Source of the DNA: Symsagittifera roscoffensis
Lineage: Eukaryota; Xenacoelomorpha; Acoela; Convolutidae
Assembly: GCF_963678635.1 (NCBI RefSeq)
Contig: NC_087062.1
Location: forward strand, 23,290,370-23,354,369
Direction of reading: 5' to 3'
Length of the DNA stretch: 64,000 bases
Both the position numbers and the translations under genes were made by a program. Positions within the stretch are counted from its first letter, which is position 1, and each line of letters begins with the position of its first letter. The notes below the pieces were generated by a model that saw only the letters and a program-made list of their open reading frames with translations, had not been told where the DNA came from and made no database searches. This document shows, piece by piece, positions 37,101-40,624 of the stretch.

Positions 37101-39687
37101 TGTTATCTGATTTGAAGGAGAAAAAGAAGAAAAGTCCATAACAGAACGAAAGACAAAGTTCTTTCAACTAACAGTGATCATCAAATTGGTTCACAAGTTG
37201 GGCATCGCAATAAGCATAATTGGAGTGAGACGATTAGCTGGTAAACATTTTGATTATGATAAAAACTGTGAGTCAAAGATTTTCAAAGGATAAATGCAGT
37301 CGAGTGAACATTAAACACAGCCTAGAAAACACGACACATTTTTGTCATGATGAGAAAGTGCTTGATTGGTGGGCAAATTGGTTCTTTTCCTCCAAATTTT
37401 CAAAAGAAAGAGTCATCAAGTTCATCATGAAAATGTTGAGTCAATGAACGAGTATAGATGCTTTTATTAGTCAAGGTGTTTTTTTATTTATTGCTTTCTT
37501 TGACAAAAACGCGATCGACTTTGATTTCCAAATTTACCAGCTTTTAAAAATTTACCAGCTTAACCATAACTAATAAAGGGTCGTTGAAGTAACTTTTTGT
37601 TTCTCATAGTCACTAAAGTAAAGCATTAGTCTCAAAATAAATATTATCTTGGAGTAGAGTCAATCTGGTCCTACAATTAAAATGACATCTATCTAAGCCA
37701 GTAAATAAAAGAAATGAAAAGCATTATAAGAGTAAAAATGAACAACGATTTTCATCAATATCAAATCTATACCAAGGATGTGGGAATAATCTCTTATAAT
37801 CTTTTCAAAAACTTTTCTTACAGTTTTTTGCGGTAAAACATTTGAGAAAAGGTTAAACAAGAGCGGGTGTTCCGCTGCTTGTTCTGAAAAGAGTTTTTTC
37901 TATCAGTCTTTCGTCTGAGATGATTGTCTGGTCCAAGGGTGGCTATCCGAGAATCTTTAAATATTTAGTCAATCAACGTAACTATTTTACTCCAAATTTA
38001 ATGTATCGACTGACCCAAAAAAAATTTCTTTAAATAAAAATAGGTTTTGGTTTTCTGAAGAAATATTCAACCGTCTTTTAGAAAAAGAATTTAGAGTCAT
38101 TTGAATCAGCAGGCCGGCTCATCGGAATCAAAATAATTTTGACGCATTATTTTGCACCTGCTTTTTAGACTTTTCAAAGACTCTTATCCTCTTTTTGATC
38201 ACGAGACAGACACTTGTAATTTCACTGATAACTGATACTAAAAACATTTATGTAGTTTGCTGGGGGAACTCATAATTTTTTCCCTTGCCCCCGTTACGTT
38301 GATATTCAAAGCTGCAATCTCATTGATTTGTGATATCAAAAAATGTTTTGCTTAACTGGTGGACCTCATAATATTTTCACCTGCCCTAGTTACTTTGATA
38401 TTCATAGCACAGGTGAGTCATCTGTTTTCAAAGTCAAAACAATGGGCAAACTCCACTTGACTGGCTTCGTGGATAAATGTCAAGTTTTTTCGATCATCAG
38501 TTAAACTTTACAAAAAACCTTCGGTTTTTTTTCAATATTGTATAAAAATAATGCAAAATCTTTTTAAAAATTGGATTTGAGTTTATAAGATATAATTTAT
38601 TTTTTTAATAGCAACATGCTAATTCAATTGTGCAATTCAACATGCTAGTTAAATTTCATTTGTTTAAGGTGAGATCAAATTTGGTATGGAAAAAAGTCCA
38701 CTCGATTATTGTAAGCAATTAAAACAAGAGCGTGTTATATTAGACTAACACTTCCAATACTACACAGCGAAAAGAAAAATTTGGACCAGGTGAACAATCT
38801 TGCCCGAAACCAATACCTATGGATGATTGTTCACTTAGAATAGCATTTTAGTTTTCAGGAAATCAGATTTGAGCATGCATATGCAGGCCTTACGGTTGGA
38901 TTTGTCAGCTAATTTTCATGAGGTGACTGCGCACTTGGTCTGATAAAGTTGGGGACTGATTACATGGACCCAAAAATTAATGTATTGATCCAGTTTTCTT
39001 AAATTGAGTTAATTTTTTTGTGAAAAATATCAGTTAGATATTATTTTGAAATTCAAACCGCTTTGATGCTAATCAATTGTTACTTTAAACTTCGAAAGTG
39101 AAAGATTTTCGACAATCATGTCAGTTATTTTTCTTTACTTGCGTTCATTGATTCTTTTCCAACTGTCTGTTGGCTATGTTTCATTATACAATTTGTCAAG
39201 AAAAATGCAGGTTTCGACCGTCTAAAGGAAAAACTTTAAATTACCCTCAGTAGCTTCGGGATCCAAATTTCCAATCATCACCATTTATAATTGCGATTTT
39301 TGTTCTTTTTTTAATAAATTCATGCGACTGGAAGCCTCGTTGCGGTTTTTTCAATCAAACAGAAAATAAGTTTGTTTGTTCAAATGTTTAGCAATAGTTC
39401 TTCATAAACTTTTCTTGTTATGCTAAGAGCTTTCACCAATTGTAATTTGTTTCATTGAATTTCTGAGATTGCTTGAAATTTTTATTCATTTTTCTCTAGT
39501 TTCCTAACCTTTTACCAATCTCTGTAGCCATGCTTTTTTTTCAGACGGAACTTGCATTGTTTGTAATGCTCACATGCTTGAGACGAACGATCAAAAAGTA
39601 GAACTAGAGAAAGACAGCTCAGAAGATGAAGGGCAGAACACTATCGGAAATATTCGGCCAATTGAAGCTCCAATTCCACGCAGTTAA
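968..39687 (+). CDS. DCST1/DCST2-like (DC-STAMP domain, C4C4 RING) membrane protein, C-terminal part
   Basis: Five exons join in phase: 968-1142, 1439-1619, 19868-20032 (or -20042), 20793-20927 and 39545-39687 (stop TAA 39685-39687), giving about 265 residues. In order they show a Cys-rich basic stretch and hydrophobic helix (KVICVLLLVNFVLLADFLLF), a FKVQLQGNGFITKLY segment typical of the DC-STAMP domain, a last membrane helix followed by YILRLRSAIC and FHPHRRQKR, and a C-terminal C4C4 RING (CYLC, CLNLEC, CVKC, CIVC). Family members (Drosophila sneaky, nematode SPE-42/SPE-49, vertebrate DCST1/2) are sperm membrane proteins needed for sperm-egg fusion or sperm breakdown; that role here is inference. 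The N-terminal half lies before the window. The 18.2-kb and 18.6-kb introns are filled by a retrotransposon and a tandem repeat array. DCST1 versus DCST2 cannot be decided. Confidence 0.75.
1439..1619 (+). CDS. DCST-like exon: DC-STAMP domain segment
   Basis: A strong acceptor (TTTATTTACAG) precedes 1439. Sixty codons read through FKVQLQGNGFITKLY and a Cys-Pro-rich loop (CHPQFSQPNYAEY), ending at CTCA|GTGAGA in phase 1. Reading past this donor meets a TGA at 1631-1633, which is why an uninterrupted frame appears to end there. I take that stop to be intronic, because the next exon continues the family pattern in phase. Confidence 0.7.
1858..1922 (+). repeat. Left arm of an inverted-repeat element split by the LTR retrotransposon
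   Basis: Contains two near-perfect units of about 18 bp, GACAATTTGTAACAGGC, then a third decayed one. The reverse complement of the same unit recurs at 19631-19722 beyond the retrotransposon. Removing the LTR element would leave an inverted-repeat structure of roughly 250-270 bp, like a MITE or foldback element. Confidence 0.6.
2002..2411 (+). repeat. 5' LTR
   Basis: 410 bp, TGGAACCTGATC to GTTATAACTCA. Same length as the 3' LTR with five substitutions and no indels found by eye, near 2041, 2132, 2235, 2315 and 2331. A possible TATA-type stretch (AGTATTTAATATTAA) lies around 2061-2075. Confidence 0.95.
2412..2436 (+). promoter_or_regulatory. Candidate primer binding site, complementary to a tRNA 3' half
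   Basis: Starts directly at the LTR edge. Its reverse complement begins GTTCGAGA then CTTAG, which is the form of a T-loop plus the 3' side of a T-stem, then seven acceptor-stem bases GGTCGCA, a discriminator A and CA. It differs from an exact match to a mature tRNA end by a missing C of CCA and the two outermost bases. The tRNA species was not identified. Confidence 0.5.
2437..3717 (+). other. Leader of the LTR element, no clear gene
   Basis: About 1.3 kb between the primer site and the first convincing frame. It holds short AT-rich frames (for example a 77-codon one at 2499-2732) with no recognisable domain, and a local repeat: ATCATCAAGGCTTATCCTTG near 3047 and a near copy at 3108. It may hold packaging signals or a spliced leader exon. 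Confidence 0.4.
3718..4116 (+). CDS. Start-less charged ORF overlapping the gag start (hypothetical)
   Basis: About 132 codons stay open from after a TAA near 3715 to a TGA at 4114-4116, overlapping the gag ATG in another frame. There is no ATG. The product would be strongly charged (KKKIITKQSQITRKRFSK, SKRGKRRIKKQYKHK) with an acidic patch (FSDSETTS) between. It could be an exon of a spliced product, a gag N-terminal extension by frameshift, or a chance frame in A-rich DNA. Confidence 0.3.
4093..8028 (+). CDS. Gag-protease polyprotein (open, truncated at the RT junction)
   Basis: 1311 codons with no stop. Residues 1-590 form a long N-terminal part that becomes Gln/Asn/Pro/Thr-rich after 250. 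Residues about 600-780 match the retrotransposon Gag core (QKWFSVLP, NWKRFTQEFSKLF, RRLPNETIKQLAVRIETLV). A CCHC zinc knuckle (C-x2-C-x4-H-x4-C, CNYCRRYGHSISEC) is at 845-858. Residues about 880-1110 are repetitive Asn/Ser/Arg/Tyr (SRNSSYNRNRNYS type), probably RNA-binding. The protease motif LIDSGAESNVI has its catalytic Asp at 1232. The frame ends at TGA 8026-8028 just after the protease, where the normal RT finger region is missing. Gag should package RNA in the cytoplasm and the protease should cut the polyprotein. The start ATG was chosen as the first in frame. Confidence 0.85.
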   Translation: MSQTHTPSEDSPDDDDIYPFLVDAPDNRGQLDLCKNFLLKLFEPGISPCKAEFPDVKIKRQIIDHYLKDICNLTQQYGIYTIEFSTPNPNHRRYVIQTDDLDLEFSKVFLEYIKSIQYHNSQRANSIFTNEIFAIIYSYISILENETPISNVSPTETSKHIRVRHEITLFSTFLHIIKENFTKDEVSQHTKLDLQKILAWFIIDYFTHNIDLISQARKNFRPQNSNDDTAITEQSDHVWDPEMSHYAFINIPQSISSQAISTISYARDYVRVVPLTIDATPLNYNTFLPDTRNNSLNSTVIHNENLNGTRNLTQQDIQTPSHFINEEIVQTTTTTQQSISPIRPNLTTPRNTNTSLAQVTLQSTVKPSVAPKYSQMDYQTYRPMTIPSKTRRTFTRNTFAEHNYNYAHSSKTNYPPRKNNNNQIRSQYWDNPMATTNSVNFQTNSHPPQDRSENYPFFQQNKNKKQAPHQTDYLSSDDDYLQPDIFAPYTQEYRGQRVQKPHTYHRNFSPHPIDTQNQQPIQMQNPINTQSFQPIQPQNPMITHSYQPTQMQNEIPLPYYLQQHEITKNQLLNFSQMSNAAESLQMTMNPYLMGGSSITSNKPLMVFTGTDPEYSVEDYLNAVTANLILNIGPEPINTPLHQNWIHRRTALIQTTLDGAGQKWFSVLPIEIKSNWKRFTQEFSKLFDSERNKQQQRVLCNEIRRLPNETIKQLAVRIETLVRKAYSLNTHDYKNTKMTEILMMTLTPQLRKIAIKKRASHPSSIREPNLDFRKLVDKLEQAEITMKLEETENLKLQYVNRIETNTTNINNIQESDTDLVEKITEILNIYEKHPNFKGEPSFKKWCNYCRRYGHSISECRQKQQDNQNKPQKYKEPNKSFYQYMKKDQNLPNKNVYSNNSSGKPLPNNTNYTRTQSPYNSSYRGRSPERRNTQNSSQNHYNRPNSQNNYSRSNSNTTQFVSRSNSQSRNKYYPNNQSRNSSYNRNRNYSKNLNRSYSNNRNQNYPNNRSRNNSYNRSNYNRSNDNYQNRSRNSSQNRLSSYNNRYRNYSQSPHRNNNHYNNSNNRHRSSTPKHQRHINQVQSNPETTSDPPGIDDTVNDELQLNQINCRSSDSESDTENTISINMIAVENDYEPIIYEQPFSSHIYENQLELLHNYYIEPIHSTQTAQETNETNTVNKSNENDKTKCLNTNHIYQNIQKEQPKEKIWTIPFLLESPRNKEFQPPDLEIDFLIDSGAESNVINIPTWNEIKTLHPKLTPLETSSKLATAQGSTLVNYGKIQLFLLPTRTIEQNKILNKPFKQIFHIIFQIFQI
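8022..8321 (+). pseudogene. Reverse transcriptase fragment (palm), finger region deleted
   Basis: Begins abruptly at motif A (SDMNSAYNQM), continues RLTQFVIGNQQYEF and the GISIGPAAFSAFM primer-grip region, and reaches the catalytic box as YLDN (8211-8222) in place of YxDD. The frame ends at a TAA (8319-8321) next to a run of Cs, and homology resumes in another frame (KFLGHNI). The first 70 or more residues of a normal RT and the second catalytic Asp of the YxDD box are absent, so this copy should not make active enzyme. The indel at the C-run could be a sequencing error; the deletion and D-to-N change could not. Confidence 0.85.
8324..10647 (+). pseudogene. RT connection, RNase H and integrase, with three in-frame stops
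   Basis: One frame throughout: FLGHNI and IQEFLGMLNFL (RT thumb), RNase H with CDASNFGIGAALL, RECTAIIYTL and FTDHKPI supplying the usual acidic residues, then a linker. The frame is cut by TAG 9181-9183, TAA 9583-9585 and TGA 9748-9750, with coding-like sequence on both sides of each. Integrase follows: an HHCC zinc domain (HTQNIKGH ... CSDCKVC, about 9727-9845), the core with DTKGPI, VTDNGTEF and GLVEGMNRSL (D-D-E with 35 residues between the second Asp and the Glu), then a SPYEMVF motif. The DDE residues are intact. TAA 10645-10647 is followed by homology in another frame. Confidence 0.88.
10648..11215 (+). pseudogene. Integrase C-terminal domain (GPY-type) and basic tail, frameshifted
   Basis: Two frames carry it. 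One reads FTPASDLKIGTFVLIPNF and ends soon after 10760. The other takes over with PYQIIAKPTDVTYKI, so the GPY/F motif falls exactly on the frame change. A lysine-rich tail (SSRLRNQPRKNYK) runs to TAA 11213-11215. No chromodomain is visible. This region normally binds DNA and helps choose the integration site. Confidence 0.7.
11216..12020 (+). other. Pol-env junction of the LTR element, no gene seen
   Basis: AT-rich, with many stops in all frames. A short direct repeat (TTAGCCTAAAGTA at about 11553 and 11583) is the only structure found. A pyrimidine-rich stretch and acceptor-like CCACAGGTACG near 11990-12002, just before a signal-anchor-like ORF, could serve as a splice acceptor for a subgenomic env-type RNA. 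Confidence 0.35.
12021..12209 (+). CDS. Short hydrophobic ORF opening the env-like module
   Basis: 62 codons, mostly two hydrophobic helices (FLLFVIFITFLSSLILTIC and IITFALATILLILFL) with a basic Lys-Lys turn between them. It looks like a signal-anchor or hairpin membrane segment. The next open frame overlaps its end in another frame, so in an undamaged copy the two may have been joined. Function is inference from position. Confidence 0.4.
   Translation: MIRTIFSRTDIFLLFVIFITFLSSLILTICKFIKKAIITFALATILLILFLEEYYNKHKFFH
12174..13350 (+). pseudogene. Start-less Pro/Gln/Ser/Thr-rich ORF of the env-like module
   Basis: About 390 codons are open from after a TAG near 12173 to TAA 13348-13350 with no ATG, TTG, CTG or GTG codon noted in frame. 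N-terminal two thirds is low-complexity (SQDNPTPPSTTQNPQTS; TSSSLPETLSLPSTPS). The last third is more globular (FGKHPESNRLHNWALNR, then helical LQQNSLQLKYEITDKL). It runs into the glycoprotein-like frame after a small frame change at 13292-13350. It could be the cytoplasmic or stem part of a membrane-anchored protein, or an exon. Confidence 0.5.
13292..14149 (+). pseudogene. Env-like glycoprotein, N-terminal ectodomain part
   Basis: First frame (to TGA 14057-14059) shows scattered cysteines and the string VTHYDCEENEQKTLHKYA, then ETEPQAIETTNVI, a layout that to me resembles surface glycoproteins of chuvirus/mononegavirus type that several LTR elements have acquired. After a run of about ten As near 14028-14036 the reading continues in another frame (RLPCKNDQGYC) and returns to the first near 14150. 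The two shifts could be assembly errors at the homopolymer. Assignment rests on layout, not on a search; a different class of glycoprotein is possible. Confidence 0.5.
14150..15925 (+). pseudogene. Env-like glycoprotein, membrane-proximal part, membrane anchor and tail
   Basis: One frame for 1.78 kb, interrupted by three TAA codons (14669-14671, 15038-15040, 15296-15298) with coding-like sequence across each. It has cysteine-rich ectodomain segments (NILCFYTC, DKRCYKR), a heptad-like region (FQELLTQMDTIQRQSI), then GWPYYILEKL leading to hydrophobic stretches around 15460-15600 (MFNFIGFLFSLLKGIY; ILFAGFFGIFS) and a tail of about 100 residues. That is the normal order for a membrane fusion glycoprotein. 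The tail includes PTAP at 15716-15727. Its final TGA overlaps the next ORF's start as ATGA. Confidence 0.6.
15922..17694 (+). CDS. Intact 590-residue orphan ORF at the 3' end of the LTR element
   Basis: Not recognised. The ATG overlaps the env-like stop (ATGA at 15922-15925), a spacing used by eukaryotic termination-reinitiation. Residues 1-200 are Ser/Thr/Pro/Asn-rich (PTPTPSSAYTASLAPSSTPT). A short basic patch follows (RTFKRKFPNH). Residues about 215-590 look globular, rich in Tyr, Phe, His and Asn, with motifs such as MPTLHWTSYYHF, YVFTLNIFDRKFDHVISEAL, FNFLAPHERDLHCSHDIML and YIFCPITKTFNAEESRPF. I see no membrane helix, zinc-binding cluster, nuclease or protease motif. It has the same AT-rich codon use as gag. 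It is open in full while pol and env are broken. It could be a structural or accessory protein of the element. Confidence 0.7.
   Translation: MSRQLGSLHRSNSHPTNLNTPITIIPLFAFPPPDFPTNNITSGMNSDTNSHISVLYSISQLNNPNIETPDEFADSEPSPSNNFQTNSSIFSTPPFQPIPQNNPLPSISTPSYASQVTPTYSSFHSDRPSNSPDTPQISQELDNFITLQQQPFQLDTPTINQISSTIESSDPPTPTPSSAYTASLAPSSTPTESSNSTNRAYRTFKRKFPNHPFPTKPGTAREYINHPNHTNTKEFLAIALPSIPQYTLNTPNDTNDTRSFVDEHVLMPTLHWTSYYHFTNPLCLPLSNTHIDIERNQDMLYRLTTSLTHRQFTYIGYKKSLKTFTAPRANEYTLEYYNHNIIRANQDQFLDDDRFANPQNTEKFFIKTPYVFTLNIFDRKFDHVISEALTDMQAYESFKERFQLFSLTFNFLAPHERDLHCSHDIMLRTKQTHTYTYYRFIQNHFDLHAPSRQPHHRFQFINSKYTSPFFLNFTYCIKDTNLHGILRNYDPITQMYIFCPITKTFNAEESRPFLIPHEFIQPIEIPILEFIHNTKYNHKLYNLIQNTPYEFAVGTEELKTIKALQLLWPLLQTKNIIRILVKLPTRHSDF
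17695..19190. other. 3' untranslated region of the LTR element
   Basis: No sense ORF of note. A direct repeat GGCCTAACCCACC occurs at about 18462 and 18504. From about 18700 to 19150 base composition becomes more balanced than in the rest of the element and frames open on both strands (see the antisense ORF entry). Confidence 0.4.
18670..19146 (-). CDS. Antisense 158-codon ORF next to the 3' LTR (hypothetical)
   Basis: Open on the minus strand with an ATG near 19146 and no recognisable domain. The product has balanced composition, ending in a hydrophobic stretch (CCMLIYILQSIIYIL). On the plus strand a frame from the ATG at 18742 reads coding-like too (KGFRVRLDFAEKDFIELN; ISTPFPDEVEHKRSSL) but has two stops, so the real coding strand, if any, is open to question. 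It may be a captured host fragment or a decayed sense gene. Confidence 0.25.
   Translation of the reverse strand: MDDGRWYLANIIFLLGSLVREVPGSIVVSSYDNDWVFSTNSNLISEWFAMTGFSVSCRELLLCSTSSGNGVEIVRGGDAWLLGSVRILEHRGGHWFSSMKSFSAKSSRTLNPLSCDCGRHIDCGWPFFFECSGVILSLDVRLWCCMLIYILQSIIYIL
19191..19198 (+). promoter_or_regulatory. Candidate polypurine tract
   Basis: CGGATGGG abuts the 3' LTR. It is the only purine-rich run at the border, short and imperfect for a plus-strand primer. Confidence 0.35.
19199..19608 (+). repeat. 3' LTR
   Basis: 410 bp matching 2002-2411 with five substitutions. It ends GTTATAACTCA and is followed by CAAG, the target-site copy. Confidence 0.95.
19631..19722 (-). repeat. Right arm of the interrupted inverted-repeat element
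   Basis: On the minus strand this reads AACAGGCGACAATTCGTG followed by AAGCGACAAGTTGTAACA and two more related units, the same roughly 18-bp motif as at 1858-1922 but inverted. Outer edges of both arms also align loosely (T/GAGGGAGACA against GAGGTGACAA). Confidence 0.6.
19868..20042 (+). CDS. DCST-like exon: last membrane helix and basic R-x-R/IC motif
   Basis: Acceptor GGGATAG ends at 19867, 259 bp beyond the 3' LTR. The exon enters in phase 1 and reads MILSVMLTPYILRLRSAIC, then FHPHRRQKR, the pattern of the last membrane segment and following basic region of DC-STAMP proteins. The 3' edge is uncertain: a GC-type donor at 20032 (CCAG|GCTATG) fits the phase of the acceptor at 20793, while a GT donor at 20042 (GAGGG|GTGCTA) fits an acceptor six bases further in. 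A stop at 20047-20049 bounds it. Confidence 0.65.
20043..20792. other. Short intron of the DCST-like gene
   Basis: About 750 bp between the last-helix exon and the RING exon. T-rich. A 54-codon frame near 20268-20430 has no family resemblance and I treat it as chance. Confidence 0.5.
20793..20927 (+). CDS. DCST-like exon: first part of the C-terminal C4C4 RING
   Basis: Pyrimidine-rich acceptor TTTTTCTCTCTCCAG ends at 20792 and a consensus donor GTAAGT follows 20927. The 135 bases carry three of the four cysteine pairs (CYLC, CLNLEC, CVKC) and leave phase 1. Base composition is distinctly more balanced than the flanking introns. Confidence 0.75.
20928..22330. other. Intron sequence before the tandem array
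   Basis: AT-rich, no exon seen. It holds one copy of the roughly 200-bp dispersed repeat (about 21122-21320). Confidence 0.45.
21122..21320 (+). repeat. Dispersed ~200-bp repeat, copy 1
   Basis: Begins with AGTTGGAAAAGAGTCAATGA followed by ACACAAGG and ends near TTTGGATCAAT. The same head and tail occur at 38985-39180 (-), 41609-41815 (+) and 62887-63070 (+), and a head-only copy lies at about 40965-41053 (-). No ORF, and no clear tRNA promoter boxes. Confidence 0.6.
22330..22980 (-). repeat. Inverted partial copy of the 1.8-kb tandem unit
   Basis: On the minus strand this matches about 650 bp of the array unit, including the landmark CAGCCTAGG (22867-22875 on plus) and the following CATGAAAATGTTGA block. 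It lies head-to-head with the first direct copy, with about 300 bp between. Confidence 0.65.
23310..38755 (+). repeat. Tandem array, about nine copies of a ~1.82-kb unit
   Basis: The landmark CAGCCTAGAAAACAC recurs at 23371, 24579, 26403, 28226, 29947, 31752, 33566, 35383 and 37318, giving steps of 1208, 1824, 1823, 1721, 1805, 1814, 1817 and 1935 bp. Middle copies are very similar while the first and last are diverged and shortened, the usual sign of recent homogenisation of the centre by unequal exchange. Frames of 60-90 codons appear at the same place in several copies but differ by frameshifts, so I do not call genes. The array lies within a DCST-like intron. A satellite, or an amplified transposon fragment, is possible. 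Confidence 0.85.
36721..37026 (+). repeat. 153-bp tandem duplication within the last array unit
   Basis: The segment starting CTCTTTCAGGTTGTGAACGA occurs at 36721 and again at 36874 with very few differences. The other array units carry it once. The 153-bp step is a multiple of three, which keeps a 115-codon frame (36733-37080) open by chance. Confidence 0.8.
38985..39180 (-). repeat. Dispersed ~200-bp repeat, copy 2
   Basis: On the minus strand it starts GCCAACAGACAGTTGGAAAA, followed by GAATCAATGAACGCAAG, and ends near AGAAAACTGGATCAATAC. Same family as 21122-21320, with the full head preserved. Confidence 0.65.
39545..39687 (+). CDS. DCST-like terminal exon: last RING cysteine pair and acidic tail
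   Basis: Acceptor TTTTTTTTCAG ends at 39544. In the phase left by the previous exon it reads GTCIVCNAHMLE, completing the C4C4 RING, then a charged tail (KDSSEDEG) ending at TAA 39685-39687. An AATAAA at 40105-40110 is a possible poly(A) signal. Confidence 0.75.
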
Positions 39688-40624
39688 TAACAGGAGCCCA
39701 GAACTCTACGCACTGCCTTCGAAAAAAAAAAACCATCAAATTTCATATTTTTAAAGGATCTACAAAGTGTGCCGAACCATTAATCTGATCGATGCGCACT
39801 TACTTACGGATGTCATGCAGGGGCAGATCTAGAATTTAGCAACGCGCAGATTTTCAGAAAAATTTCAAAAATTTGTTGACTTTTTGTAATCCGAATTAAA
39901 ACATTTCATGACTTCTTTTAAAACTCGTAAATTTTCGTGCGGCACACAAACCTGCAAACCGCTCAAAACCAACTGTACATTTTTTTGGAATAACTTTTGG
40001 ACTTAAAACAGCGTTATTAAAATCAGCGCGCGCTTCTTATTTAAAATTAGTGTATACTTAAGCCACTGTCGGTCAATTTTTTTCAGGTTTGATCGCCAAA
40101 AATGAATAAAGTACAAATTGCCAGAGAAATTGTCCTTTGGGCGACCAGCACACACACACACACACGCACACAAAACAACGTCCATGATACCAAATGAATC
40201 TACCTGTGCTCACTCGAATATCTCAATTTAAATTTGCTCATAGCTAAGAACTTGATAAATAACCTTTGTTTTCGTATGAAAGTGATTCAAATGTAGTCAG
40301 ATTAATCCATTGCATGAGTTTTGAAACATATTTAAATTTCTAAAATAAATTACAGGAATGATGAGCACGGAGCTAGTGAAAGATAACTAGCGAAGGATAG
40401 ATCTAATACAAACTTAAAAACTATTTAATTAGCTCTTTTAATTTTTCCTTTCATTCAGTAGTTTGAAACAAAAGTTGACCAATTAAGCTGCCGGTAAAAT
40501 AAAACTTGCTCTCTTACAGTTACTTCAAAAATATATTACATTTTTCAGTCATAAAGACCATTAAAAAAGGTGGGGCCATTGAAACTAAGAACACCAAAAG
40601 AGCTTATTTTGTTTACAAATTGAG
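39688..40624. other. Space between two convergent genes
   Basis: The DCST-like stop (39687) and the myosin stop (40625) face each other across 937 bp that must hold both 3' UTRs. AATAAA at 40105-40110 could serve the plus-strand gene. A CA microsatellite lies at about 40149-40171. Confidence 0.6.
40149..40171. repeat. (CA)n microsatellite
   Basis: About ten CA units with one CG interruption, within the convergent intergenic space. Confidence 0.85.

Noticed and set aside
26314-37447. Recurrent 60-80-codon frames (both strands) at equivalent places in the tandem units
   Set aside because: They exist because the units are near copies; frames shift and break between copies and start codons differ, so there is no sign of protein selection.
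22330-38755. CRISPR array or other prokaryotic repeat system
   Set aside because: Repeat unit is 1.8 kb without short spaced repeats, and the surrounding genes are spliced animal genes.
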